Assembly (NCBI RefSeq): GCF_003696215.1
Contig: NZ_RFFG01000026.1
Location: forward strand, 1-64,000
Origin: Actinomadura harenae
GTDB taxonomy: Bacteria; Actinomycetota; Actinomycetes; Streptosporangiales; Streptosporangiaceae
Length of the DNA stretch: 64,000 nucleotides
Reading direction: 5' to 3'
In this document: one piece after another, positions 50,813-58,499 of the stretch
Numbering within the stretch: position 1 is the stretch's first letter
How the letters are laid out: each line of letters begins with the position of its first letter
Position numbers and translations under genes: made by a program
The notes under the pieces: model-generated
Database searches by the model: none
Seen by the model: only the letters and a program-made list of their open reading frames with translations
Told to the model about the DNA's origin: nothing

Positions 50813-51394
50813 ATGGCGGTTGCTGTCCGCGAAGCCAACGGAGACCTGCACAGGCACCTGTCCGACCGCCGATGTGTTCGGCGGATCAGGCTCACCGCCC
50901 TGGTGCGGGCCTCCCGCGACCCCGAGCCCCGCAAGCGCGCCCAGCGGTGGCTGAGCGGGGCACCGGACCGCAAGAAGAACGAGCGCGTCAAGCTCGGGTC
51001 GGCGGTCCACGCCCTGATCGAGGCCCACATCCTCGGCCAGCCCGTCCCCGAAGAGCTGCTGAACAACGAGGAGTTCGCGCCCTACATCGAGCACTTCCAC
51101 GCGTTCGTCGACGACTGGCAGATCACCTTCACCGCTTCGGAGATGGTGGTCGCCAACGACGAGGCGGGCTACGCCGGCGCTCGGGTGGCCCGGCTGCTCA
51201 CCCATGACGTCGGCGTCGTCCTGCACCTGCGGCCCGAGGGGTACAGGTTGTACCCCGTCCGATGCGGCGACGCCGAGTTCGAGGTGTTCACCCACGTTCA
51301 GCGCGTCGCCGAGTTCCAGACCGGCGCGTCCAAGGCCGTCGTCGGCACGGCACTCACTCCTCCCCACCTTCCGCGGAAGGCGGCTGCTGCCTGA
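50813..51394 (+). pseudogene. PD-(D/E)xK (Cas4/RecB-like) exonuclease of an integrative element, core deleted
   Basis: The ends match a prophage/ICE-type exonuclease: PEPRKRAQRWLSGAPDRKKN, GSAVHALIEAHILGQPVPEE and EFAPYIEHFHAFVDDWQITF first, then VGVVLHLRPEGYRLYPVRCG and HVQRVAEFQTGASKAVVGTA. Between GYAG and VGVVLHL (near 51.18 kb) the ~60-90 residues that should hold the catalytic D...(D/E)xK are missing, so the gene is dead although the frame stays open. It overlaps the next gene (TGATG). Confidence 0.7.
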
Positions 51395-51585
51395 TGCCCA
51401 TCATCGACCTGCAGAAACGATTCCGTGAGCTGGGCCGCATCCGGATCGGCGATGTCCAGCCGACCTCATCAGGCAAGACCCGGCCCGCCAAGCTCGACAA
51501 GCTCCGGATCACCTCCCACTCCCGTGACCTGCTGGTGAAGGTGCCCGCTTTGTACGGCAGGCGGTGGCTTGAAGGGTGCCGTTGA
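51394..51585 (+). pseudogene. Recombination-directionality-factor-like protein, truncated
   Basis: 63 codons. The first ~52 residues (MPIIDLQKRFRELGRIRIGD, SGKTRPAKLDKLRITSHSRD) match the N-terminus of the protein that usually follows this exonuclease in actinomycete integrative elements and prophages. After KVPALYG the sequence changes to unrelated DNA. Confidence 0.65.
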
Positions 51586-51655
51586 CGTAGGGCTTGGTGG
51601 TGTGGGCGATGCCGTCGTAGGCGCCGGTGAGGTGGGTCCACGTACCTGGACCGAC
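51556..51655 (-). pseudogene. LamG-domain fragment
   Basis: On the minus strand ~30 codons read PGTWTHLTGAYDGIAHTTKP then YVNGTLQAT, the WxHLxGxYD ... LYVNG signature of concanavalin/LamG domains in secreted actinomycete proteins. Both ends are cut. It abuts the truncated directionality factor, marking a recombination junction. Confidence 0.55.
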
Positions 51656-51767
51656 AGCAGGCCGCATAGATCACCCATCAAGCAGCTGTCCGGAAAACGC
51701 GAGGCCCTTCAGATCGTCCTGCCGCAGTGTTGACGGACCTTCATGGGGACCGCGACGATCGGACGGC

Positions 51768-52172
51768 ATGAGCCACCCCTTCGAAGAGATCAGATATCGA
51801 GTGCGGATGGAGACCCGCCAGTGGCTGGTCATCGATGCCACGCTGGACAATGAGGTCAGCGTGGAGGCCCGGAGCGGGGACTCCAGGAACGTGGTCGACC
51901 TTGGCTCCAGCATTCGTCAGGCCGGCTGGAACCAGATCCCCGGCTGGCCGAACGAGGTGGAGGGGTTCGAGCACTGGCCAGCGCCTGGCCAGACCTCAAC
52001 GATGACCTTGAACCGAGCCCAATGGGACATCGTTGTGCTCACGCTGGACCGCTGGGCGGCCGTGTCCGACAGCCTCGAGGATCCCGGCAGCGCCGCCGAT
52101 GCCGAACAGTCGCGTTCCATCGCTGCCCTGATCCGGGCGCAGCTGTTCGCACAACGATGGTCGCCCCGCTGA
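51768..52172 (+). CDS. Hypothetical protein
   Basis: 134 residues from the ATG at 51768. A beta-rich first half (EIRYRVRMETRQWLVIDATL, GSSIRQAGWNQIPGWPNEVE) and a helical end (LIRAQLFAQRWSP). Reasonable codon use and start. No family recognised. Confidence 0.5.
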   Translation: MSHPFEEIRYRVRMETRQWLVIDATLDNEVSVEARSGDSRNVVDLGSSIRQAGWNQIPGWPNEVEGFEHWPAPGQTSTMTLNRAQWDIVVLTLDRWAAVSDSLEDPGSAADAEQSRSIAALIRAQLFAQRWSPR

Positions 52173-52228
52173 GACCGGGGGACTGCCGGGTGCAGCCTGG
52201 TGAGCGCAACGACCCGAACTCCCCTGGG

Positions 52229-52390
52229 CGCGCGAGCGGATCGCCGCCCTGCGCCAGGAGGTCAAGGAGCTGCGCCGCGGGCACGCCGACACCGTCCGCG
52301 CCCTGGGAGAGACCATCCAGACCTACGCCAACCAGGCCCAGGTCTTGGCGCTGCGCAATCCTGATGCGAACCGGGACGAGCAGGACAAAG
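52229..52390 (+). pseudogene. Coiled-coil C-terminal fragment (DUF6262-like)
   Basis: About 50 codons of a heptad-type coiled coil: ERIAALRQEVKELRRGHADT then LGETIQTYANQAQVLALRN. It resembles the C-terminus of the small DUF6262-type proteins that accompany tyrosine recombinases in mobile elements. No start; ends in a hairpin. Confidence 0.4.
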
Positions 52391-52395
52391 AACCT

Positions 52396-52429
52396 CTAAC
52401 CGGACAGAATCCCCCTTCTGTCCGGTTAG
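52396..52429. terminator. Strong hairpin
   Basis: Perfect 14-nt arms CTAACCGGACAGAA / TTCTGTCCGGTTAG with a 6-nt loop, directly after the coiled-coil fragment. Unusually AT-rich for this window; could be that element's terminator. Confidence 0.6.
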
Positions 52430-52491
52430 GCAATCTTTGTGCCGTTTTGCGTGACTTCAGGGGAGTTGGGTGGGCGAGTTCGGCGGCCGGC

Positions 52492-52528
52492 GATGAGTAT
52501 CGGCGCGCGGCGTGGTCATCCTGCTCGG
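52492..52528 (+). repeat. 37-bp leader element of the RibD-like gene, second copy at 56674-56710
   Basis: Begins GATGAGTATCGGCGC and ends GGTCATCCTGCTCGG, 22 bp upstream of the RibD-like ATG. An inverted copy with three or so differences lies at 56674-56710. Probably promoter or operator sequence. Confidence 0.65.
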
Positions 52529-52549
52529 AGCAGACTCGAGGAGGACGTC

Positions 52550-53089
52550 ATGGCCGTGCAGTACCAGTGCGCGATGTCGCTGGACGGGTTCATCGCCGGG
52601 CCCGGGGGTGACATGGGTTGGATGGTGGAGTACCTGACGCCCGACCCGACCACGGACGAGCTGATGAACGAGACCGGCGCCCTGTTGGTCGGGCGCCGGA
52701 CGTTCGGCGGGGACGATCCGTACAAGGGCACCGAGAACGAGGGCGAGCCGTACGGGGGAGGATGGGACGGGCCTCAGTTCGTCCTGACCCACAAGGCCCC
52801 CGACAGGACGTTTCCCGGTGTGACGTTCATGGACGACCTGCGGCGCGCCGCCGCGGCCGCGGCGGAGGCCGCCGGCCCGAAGAACGTGGGCGTGCTGGGC
52901 GCGCAGGTCGCCGCGCAGTGCCTCGAGGCGGGTCTGCTGGACGAGATCTTCGTGAGCGTCGTTCCGGTGCTGCTCGGCGACGGCGTCAGGCTGTTCTCGC
53001 ATCCGGGTGGTCGGACGGTCCAGCTCGAGCCGCTACGGACGGTGACGACGGACGCCGGGACGAGCATGCTGCTCCGCGTCGTCCGCTGA
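52550..53089 (+). CDS. Dihydrofolate-reductase-like / RibD C-terminal domain protein
   Basis: 179 residues from an ATG with GAGGAGG 6 bp upstream. Typical of the small RibD_C family: YQCAMSLDGFIAGPGGDMGW at the start, ETGALLVGRRTFGGDD, FVLTHKAPDRTFPGVTF and a C-terminal LDEIFVSVVPVLLGDGVRLF. The family binds NAD(P)H and reduces unknown substrates; it is not the trimethoprim-target enzyme. It has its own leader element, repeated elsewhere in the window. Confidence 0.85.
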   Translation: MAVQYQCAMSLDGFIAGPGGDMGWMVEYLTPDPTTDELMNETGALLVGRRTFGGDDPYKGTENEGEPYGGGWDGPQFVLTHKAPDRTFPGVTFMDDLRRAAAAAAEAAGPKNVGVLGAQVAAQCLEAGLLDEIFVSVVPVLLGDGVRLFSHPGGRTVQLEPLRTVTTDAGTSMLLRVVR

Positions 53090-53242
53090 CGTCCACCAGC
53101 CGCAGGCGGCGCCCCGCGCGGCCACGTCCGCGGAAAGATCGCGTTCGCCTCTTGCCCGGAGCCGCGTCGGGCGGCAGAGCTTCACCGCAGGACGCGCCCG
53201 GGTGCATATGTACACCTTGATCCGCTTGTGTCCGCCTGGTCG

Positions 53243-53256
53243 ATAATGCACATTAT
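53243..53256. promoter_or_regulatory. Palindrome over a promoter -10-like box
   Basis: ATAATG-CA-CATTAT overlaps a -10-like GATAAT (53242-53247). A TTGATC ~19 bp further upstream could be the -35. It directly precedes the ATG of the XRE remnant. Confidence 0.45.
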
Positions 53257-53432
53257 GTCAAGTAAGCCGGATGAGCCCCTCCCCACACCCTCCCCAACCC
53301 CCAGATCTCGACGCCTCCCTTGAGCCCGCTCCGTCCGCGCTCGTGGGAGGCGCCCTCAGGAAGATTCGCGACCGTGAAGCAAGCCGGGGCATGCAGTCGG
53401 CACCCGCGCTTCATCGCTGCGCACAAACGTGA
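53255..53432 (+). pseudogene. Regulator N-terminus, frameshifted relic
   Basis: Starts MSSKPDEPLPTPSP; in the next frame it continues DLDASLEPAPSALVGGALRK IRDRE, the usual run-in to an XRE helix-turn-helix, then decays. No HTH remains. Confidence 0.4.
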
Positions 53433-54020
53433 GGCGGGTCCTCGGCGGCGCAGCAATGCCTGAGCCGCCTCGTCTGGGCTTCCCCTCACACTGCGCCACG
53501 GCTCCCCGGCTTGATCAAGATGACCGGCATTCGCAGCCGGGCGCGGTCCCCTCGTCGACTCCCCCACGTTTAGGCCTCTTGAGCACGTGGCGCCTGCTCG
53601 CTTGCACGGCAAACCGAACAGAAGTCCGTCTGATGCGCCAGGACCTGACCCGTCCGGTGTCACGCCCCGGCCGACGGCGACCGTGTGGAGGTCGCGCGTC
53701 TCTCCGAGACTGTGGTTGGAGTCCGCACCAGCAAAGAAGACCCCCATGGTCCACGGCTGGCGCCGGCTCCGGCTGTCGCCCGGCGGGCTCAGGGAGGCTG
53801 TCCGTACGGGCTGCCCCTGAGCGCGAGTAGCCCCCACCCAGGAAGCTAAGTCGGGGGTCCGCCCTACGCCTTTCCTCACTCGGCGTCTGGTGCTGGTCAC
53901 TGTCGGCTTCACTGGTCTATCGCGTTGGGCACTGGCGGACGCCCGCTGCGCCACAGATGATCAGATCGCTCGTTCACGACTTCGCCTCGACACGCGCGTG
54001 TGGCGGCGGGAGGGCCCGGC
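53433..54020. other. 590-bp gap before the graspetide operon
   Basis: No coding frame, RNA gene or strong hairpin was recognised. It should include the promoter of the graspetide operon, but no clear -35/-10 pair stands out. Confidence 0.4.
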
Positions 54021-54293
54021 ATGGACCAAGCCAGCACCAGTACAGGAACGCCCTGGGGATGGGGCAGGATGACCGACCGACTCCCCCTCGGCTCGCCGTC
54101 GTATGTGAGGGTGGAGCTGGACCCGGTGACGCAGTGCGCGCGGTACTACGACGGTGCGGGGCAGGTCATTGAGATGGGCCGGCACGGGACCAGCAAGACT
54201 CGAGGCACCGCGTCCCTGTCCGGTGGAGGTGACGGGAGTTCGCCCTCGGAGCAGACTCAGGACGACAACACCACCGACTACGAGTCCGACTGA
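54021..54293 (+). CDS. Graspetide (ATP-grasp-modified RiPP) precursor peptide
   Basis: 90 residues from the ATG at 54021, preferred over the in-frame ATG at 54069 because GGGAGGG lies 6 bp upstream and the leader motif PWGWGRM is kept. Leader: PWGWGRMTDRLPLGSPSYVR, then ELDPVTQCARYYDGAGQVI and EMGRHGTSKTRGT, the signature of putative ATP-grasp target RiPPs (TIGR04186-like). Core (about residues 58-90) is rich in Thr/Ser (ester donors) and Asp/Glu (acceptors): ASLSGGGDGSSPSEQTQ then DDNTTDYESD. The Asp71-Gly72 pair is a candidate aspartimide site. First gene of a three-gene operon. Confidence 0.88.
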   Translation: MDQASTSTGTPWGWGRMTDRLPLGSPSYVRVELDPVTQCARYYDGAGQVIEMGRHGTSKTRGTASLSGGGDGSSPSEQTQDDNTTDYESD

Positions 54294-54297
54294 CCTG

Positions 54298-55218
54298 GTG
54301 TCCACCGACCGCCGGCGCGACACCGTCCTGGTGGTGACCAGCCTTGAGGATGTGACCGCGGATCTGGTCATCGCCGCGCTCGACGGCCGCGGCGTTCCGG
54401 TCGTGCGTGCCGACCCCGCCGACATCGGGGCCGGGCTCGGGTTCGCCGCCCGGATCGGCGGCGGCGTTACTGCCTGGGACGGTGTCCTGCGCACCACCTC
54501 TCGGGCGCTGGGGCTCGGCAGGGTCGGGTCGGTGTACCACCGGCGGCCGGGACCGTGGCGGTTCGACTCTTTGGAGCCGCGGGTGCGGGAATTCGCGATC
54601 CGCGAGGCCCGGCCGGCCTGTCGGGGCTGCTGGCGCACCTTGTACAAACCTGCCCGGCTTCAGGTCGCCGCTGAGCTCGGCTTCGCCGTCCCGGCGACAC
54701 TGATCACCAACGAGCCTGCCGAGGCCAAGTCTTTCGCAGTCGACAACGCCCCCGTGGTCTACAAGACCTTCCGCGGGGTGCCGCCTGAGGGCGGGCACGC
54801 GGGTGCGATCTGGACCCAGCGGATCCAAGCCGGTGACCTGGACGCTTCGATCGGCGTCACAGCCCACCTGTATCAGGCGGAGATCGACAAGGCCGCCGAT
54901 GTCCGTATCACTGTCGTCGGCCACCGCGTCTTCGCCACAGCGATCACCACACCCGATGGGAGGCTGGACTGGCGCGCATCCGACTGGGACCAGCTGATCT
55001 GCGAGCCGTTCCCCGTCCCAGCAGACCTTCGAGGGTTGCTGCGCTCCCATCTGGACTGCTTCGGGCTGGAGTTCGGCTGCTTCGACCTCGCGCTCGACCA
55101 TGCCGGCAAGCTCTGGTTCATCGAGATGAACCCCAACGGACAGTGGGGATTCTTGCCCGACTTCGAGGCCATCGCTGATGCCTTCGCCGCTCTGCTGCAG
55201 GCAGGATGTGACCCATGA
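54298..55218 (+). CDS. ATP-grasp ribosomal peptide maturase (graspetide ester/amide ligase)
   Basis: 306 residues from a GTG 5 bp after the precursor stop. The N-terminal preATP-grasp domain (DTVLVVTSLEDVTADLVIAA, GVPVVRADPADIG) precedes the ATP-grasp fold: VYKTFRG (Lys for ATP), LYQAEIDKAADVRITVVGHR, and the metal-binding IEMNPNGQWGFLPD near the C-terminus, the hallmark of SAV_5884-type maturases (TIGR04187-like). It phosphorylates Asp/Glu side chains of the core and joins them to Thr/Ser/Lys side chains. Overlaps the methyltransferase gene by 4 bp (ATGA). Confidence 0.92.
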   Translation: MSTDRRRDTVLVVTSLEDVTADLVIAALDGRGVPVVRADPADIGAGLGFAARIGGGVTAWDGVLRTTSRALGLGRVGSVYHRRPGPWRFDSLEPRVREFAIREARPACRGCWRTLYKPARLQVAAELGFAVPATLITNEPAEAKSFAVDNAPVVYKTFRGVPPEGGHAGAIWTQRIQAGDLDASIGVTAHLYQAEIDKAADVRITVVGHRVFATAITTPDGRLDWRASDWDQLICEPFPVPADLRGLLRSHLDCFGLEFGCFDLALDHAGKLWFIEMNPNGQWGFLPDFEAIADAFAALLQAGCDP

Positions 55219-56474
55219 CCGGCACGCGCCCTGACATCGACGCCGACAGCGCCCCCCATGGGGCCGAGGCGGGTGCCGACGCGGCGGCAGTACCGCTGCG
55301 TGCGGCGTTGGCCGAGAACCTGGCCGGCCAGGGCGTGCTGGACTCCCCCGCGTGGCGAAGCGCTGTTGAGACAGTCCCCCGGCACCGGTTCGTCGCCGGT
55401 TTCTACGCTCCGTCCGGCCATGCGGACGGGCTGACGGTCTGGGAGCCGGTCACCGCCCGCGCTGCCCCCGCGCGATGGCTGGAGACCGTGTACAGCGACA
55501 CCACCCTGATCACCCAGTTCGACGGCGACGAACCTGATTGGACTCACCCGGCCGCCCGGCTCGGGGGCGCGCCGACCTCTTCGTCGACGCTGCCGTCGCT
55601 GGTCGTGCAGATGTGGGCTGACGCTGGCCTGGCCGACGGGCACAATGTTCTGGAGGTCGGCACGGGCACCGGGTACTCCACGGCGCTGGCCTGCCAGCGC
55701 CTCGCCGGCACCGGGGAGGTGACTTCCATCGAGGTCGATCCCCGTCGGCTCGAGCAGGCCGCTGGTGCCCTTTACGGGTGCGGGTACTCCCCCGACTTGG
55801 CGGTCGCCGACGGTCTGTGGGGGTACTGGCCCTCAGCCCCGTTCGATCGGATCGTGGCCGCCTGTTCTGTGCGCCGTGTGCCTTCCGCGTGGCTGGCGCA
55901 GACCACGCCGGGCGGGAGAATCCTCACCACCCTGTCCGGTTGGCTGTACGGGTATGCGCGGGTGCTGCTCACCGTCACGGGCTCCCATATCGCGGAAGGG
56001 CCGCTGCTGCCCGGCACGATCTCGTTCATGGCCGCCCGCCGGCACGAACGCCCCGCCCCTGGCAACCCCGCGCACTGGGCGCACCTCACCTCCGCCTCCC
56101 CCGCCCGTGAGGCCCGCCACGCCCCCACCCGCCTGGACGAGGCCACCCTCACCGGGTTCTTCGCCAGGTTCCTCGCCCAGCTCGCCGCGCCGAACGCCCA
56201 GGTCGCTACCCAGCCCGTCGACGGCGGCCGGGATGTGCGGCACCTGCTGGACGTCACCACCGGCTCGGCCGCGACCCTCACCGCTACCACCGGCGGCGGA
56301 TACAACGTCCGCCAGGCGGGCCCCCGGCGGCTGTGGGACGACATAGAAACCGCCTGGGACGCCTGGGACCACGCCGGACGACCCGGCCCCGAAGCCTTCC
56401 GCATGCGGATCGACCAAGACCGGCAGACCATCACCAACCCGCATTTCCCCGAGCTGACCTTCACACTGCCGTGA
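55215..56474 (+). CDS. PIMT-like methyltransferase of the graspetide cluster (aspartimide-forming)
   Basis: 419 residues, ATGA-coupled to the ATP-grasp gene. The first ~230 residues are a protein-L-isoaspartate O-methyltransferase: VETVPRHRFVAGFYAPSG, SLVVQMWADAGLADGHNVLE, VGTGTGYSTALACQRLAG (SAM site), then EVTSIEVDPRRLEQAAGALY. About 190 extra C-terminal residues, absent from housekeeping PIMTs (~210 residues), match the graspetide-cluster class (TIGR04188-like). In fuscimiditide-type systems this enzyme methylates one core Asp, which then closes to an aspartimide. No protease or exporter gene follows. Confidence 0.9.
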   Translation: MTGTRPDIDADSAPHGAEAGADAAAVPLRAALAENLAGQGVLDSPAWRSAVETVPRHRFVAGFYAPSGHADGLTVWEPVTARAAPARWLETVYSDTTLITQFDGDEPDWTHPAARLGGAPTSSSTLPSLVVQMWADAGLADGHNVLEVGTGTGYSTALACQRLAGTGEVTSIEVDPRRLEQAAGALYGCGYSPDLAVADGLWGYWPSAPFDRIVAACSVRRVPSAWLAQTTPGGRILTTLSGWLYGYARVLLTVTGSHIAEGPLLPGTISFMAARRHERPAPGNPAHWAHLTSASPAREARHAPTRLDEATLTGFFARFLAQLAAPNAQVATQPVDGGRDVRHLLDVTTGSAATLTATTGGGYNVRQAGPRRLWDDIETAWDAWDHAGRPGPEAFRMRIDQDRQTITNPHFPELTFTLP

Positions 56475-56673
56475 CGTCTTCGACCAGCTGGCTCCCCGCC
56501 CCGTCGGCCGGAGCTCGCCACACCGGCGTCCGGCCCTGGCCTTGTCTTGTGAGAGGGCCGCACGAACGACGGACCGCTTCGGCGGTTCTCCCACCGGCGT
56601 CTCCCCCATTGGCAAATGCCTGTCTTCCCCCCCGCCCGAAGGGCCCACCTTCCCGGGCGTTGAGGCCGAGGCG

Positions 56674-56727
56674 CCAAGCAGGATGACCACGCCGGGCGCC
56701 GATATTCATCATCTGCCTAGGTAGATG
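56674..56727 (-). repeat. Inverted copy of the RibD-gene leader plus CCTAGG palindrome
   Basis: 56674-56710 repeats (reverse complement) the leader of the 52.5-kb RibD-like gene. Immediately beyond is CATCTGCCTAGGTAGATG (56710-56727), a near-perfect palindrome (one mismatched pair) of the kind bound by TetR/PadR repressors. No gene follows it on the minus strand, so it is an orphan promoter. 56475-56673 has nothing else recognised. Confidence 0.6.
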
Positions 56728-56850
56728 GGGTGAAGAAGGGGGGAGAGAAGTTCGGGTCGGTGGTCGAACCCGTTGGTCGGCGTGCTCGCGCAGCCCGGGA
56801 GGGTGAACGAGGTCAGGCGGGTGTGCCAGTTGAAGCTGCCATTGGCCGGC

Positions 56851-56930
56851 TCGGCCTGGCGCCTTAGGGGGCGATCCGGTCCAGGTAGGTGTCGAGGGCC
56901 GCCTCGAGCTCAGCCGGGGCGAGTGTTCCC
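56851..56930 (-). pseudogene. Remnant of a TetR gene 3' end (copy of 9435-9514)
   Basis: Reverse complement encodes GNTRP/LAPAELEAALDTYLDRIAP-type sequence ending with TAA instead of TGA, 77 of 80 bases identical to the TetR gene at 8.9-9.5 kb. Nothing upstream of it resembles the rest of a TetR gene. Confidence 0.75.
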
Positions 56931-56947
56931 AGCGCTGAACCGGCCGC

Positions 56948-57103
56948 TCAACGCGCTCGGCGGGGCGGCGGGTTCCTGACGCGCACGGCGCTGCGGACGA
57001 TTCCCGACGCCACCGGGCACGGCGGGCGTTCCTTACGCCCGACATGGCTGAGCTCCCTCTCCACTCCGACGGTGCGTCCGTCTTCCAGTCGCACCGTGGT
57101 CAT
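56948..57103 (-). CDS. Very small ORF (doubtful)
   Basis: 51 codons from an ATG: MTTVRLEDGRTVGVERELSH then Arg/Pro-rich. The first half looks protein-like; no ribosome site and it overlaps the integrase's possible 5' extension. Confidence 0.2.
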   Translation of the reverse strand: MTTVRLEDGRTVGVERELSHVGRKERPPCPVASGIVRSAVRVRNPPPRRAR

Positions 57104-57163
57104 GATCTTCGGACGCCGACCGGGTCCGGCGTCGCCGGGGCATCTCGCGCCCCGGCCGTCGAC

Positions 57164-58294
57164 ATGATCGGTGATGAAGACGCTCCCGGCCCCGTTGCTG
57201 CGGACGTCGTCCGGCCCGTGACGCTGCTCCCCGCCACGTCCTCGACCGACTCGTCCAGCGCCCTGGTGGGCGGTGTGGTGGCGTCGATACCGGTGGATCC
57301 TTCGCCTGCCGCGCGCGGCGTCGCCGGGGGTGAGCGGCCACGGGAGGAGTTGTCGGCCGGTGCCGCCGAGCGTATCCGGGAGTCCCTGGCCTCCAGCACC
57401 CGCACCGTGTACGAGCGGGAGTGGGCGGGATGGGTGCGGTGGTGTTACCTGACCGGGCACCAGCCGCTGCCCGCGAGCGCCGAGGCCCTGGCCAACTACC
57501 TCGATCACCTGTCCCGCCAGCCGACTCGGCGCGGCACGCCCCCGGCGCCCGGCACCCTGGACAAGGTGCTGGGTGCGTTGCAGGCGGTGCACAAGCTCGC
57601 TGGTGCTCCCGCCGACACCCGCTTGGCGCGGCTGGTGCTGCGCACCTACCGCCGCGAGCACGCCAAGGCGCGCCGCGCCGAATCCCTGCCGGTCCGGCGT
57701 CAGTCCCTGCCCATCGGCGACCGCCTGGTGGGCGTACTGATCGCCTCGCTTTTGAAAGCCGAGGAAGAGCAGGCGCTCCCCGCGGTGCGGGTGCGGCGAG
57801 ACCAGTGCGCGCTGCTGCACAGCAAGACCGACCAGGACGCCGACGGCAGCATCCACCATCTGCCCAACCGATCGAACGCTGCGACCTGCCCGGTCCGGGT
57901 CACCCGCGCCTGGATCGCCGCGCTGGACAAGCAGCGCATCACCTCGGGGCCGTTGCTGCGCGGCGTGGACCGCAGCGGCCGCATCGCCGGAACCGCCGAG
58001 TACGCCGGGCCCAAGCACGTCGGGCGGCTGTCCGACCAGGCTCTCAACGACCTGCTCCGCACCGCGTTGGACCTGGCCGACAAGGACGAGTCCAACGGCT
58101 TCGTTCTCGCCGATCCACGGCGCTACAGCTGGCACGGGCTGCGCGCCGGGTTCGCCACCACCGCGGCTCGCAACAACACCGCCCCGGAGACCATCGCGCG
58201 CCACGTCCGCTGGACTTCGGTGGCGACCGTGATGCGGTACTGGCGCGACGGCGATGACCAGGTCAACACCCCGGTCGCCAAGTTCGACCTGTGA
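57164..58294 (+). CDS. Tyrosine recombinase, probably degenerate (box I missing)
   Basis: 376 residues from the ATG at 57164; the frame is open to 57044 but that part is not integrase-like. The core-binding domain is normal (SSTRTVYEREWAGWVRWCYL, ALANYLDHLSRQ, LGALQAVHKLAGAPADTRLA). The C-terminal catalytic part keeps SWHGLRAGFATTAAR (His, Arg) and RHVRWTSVATVMRYW (Tyr). The ~45-residue block that should carry the first catalytic Arg (usually GALRRSEL) is replaced by an odd EEEQALPAVRVRRDQC stretch running straight into SKTDQ. Likely an in-frame deletion and loss of activity. Confidence 0.7.
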   Translation: MIGDEDAPGPVAADVVRPVTLLPATSSTDSSSALVGGVVASIPVDPSPAARGVAGGERPREELSAGAAERIRESLASSTRTVYEREWAGWVRWCYLTGHQPLPASAEALANYLDHLSRQPTRRGTPPAPGTLDKVLGALQAVHKLAGAPADTRLARLVLRTYRREHAKARRAESLPVRRQSLPIGDRLVGVLIASLLKAEEEQALPAVRVRRDQCALLHSKTDQDADGSIHHLPNRSNAATCPVRVTRAWIAALDKQRITSGPLLRGVDRSGRIAGTAEYAGPKHVGRLSDQALNDLLRTALDLADKDESNGFVLADPRRYSWHGLRAGFATTAARNNTAPETIARHVRWTSVATVMRYWRDGDDQVNTPVAKFDL

Positions 58295-58499
58295 CCTGCC
58301 CCGGCCGAGGGCGGTGGCCGTGGCGGGCGCAGGGGACGGTCCTTGTGCAGGGCCTGGGATGGCGCGATGAATAGGGGCGCGGTCGGGGGACGGGGTCGGG
58401 GTGCCCGCCGGACTCCGGTCCCTCTCTCCTCGTGTACCGCTGCCCAACGGGCGCGCCCGGGACGGCGGGCCGTTCGCCGGACGCGCCGCGCGAGACGAT

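Noticed and set aside
53433..54000. A structured RNA such as RNase P or tmRNA in the gap before the graspetide operon
   Set aside because: None of the conserved core sequences of those RNAs could be found on either strand.
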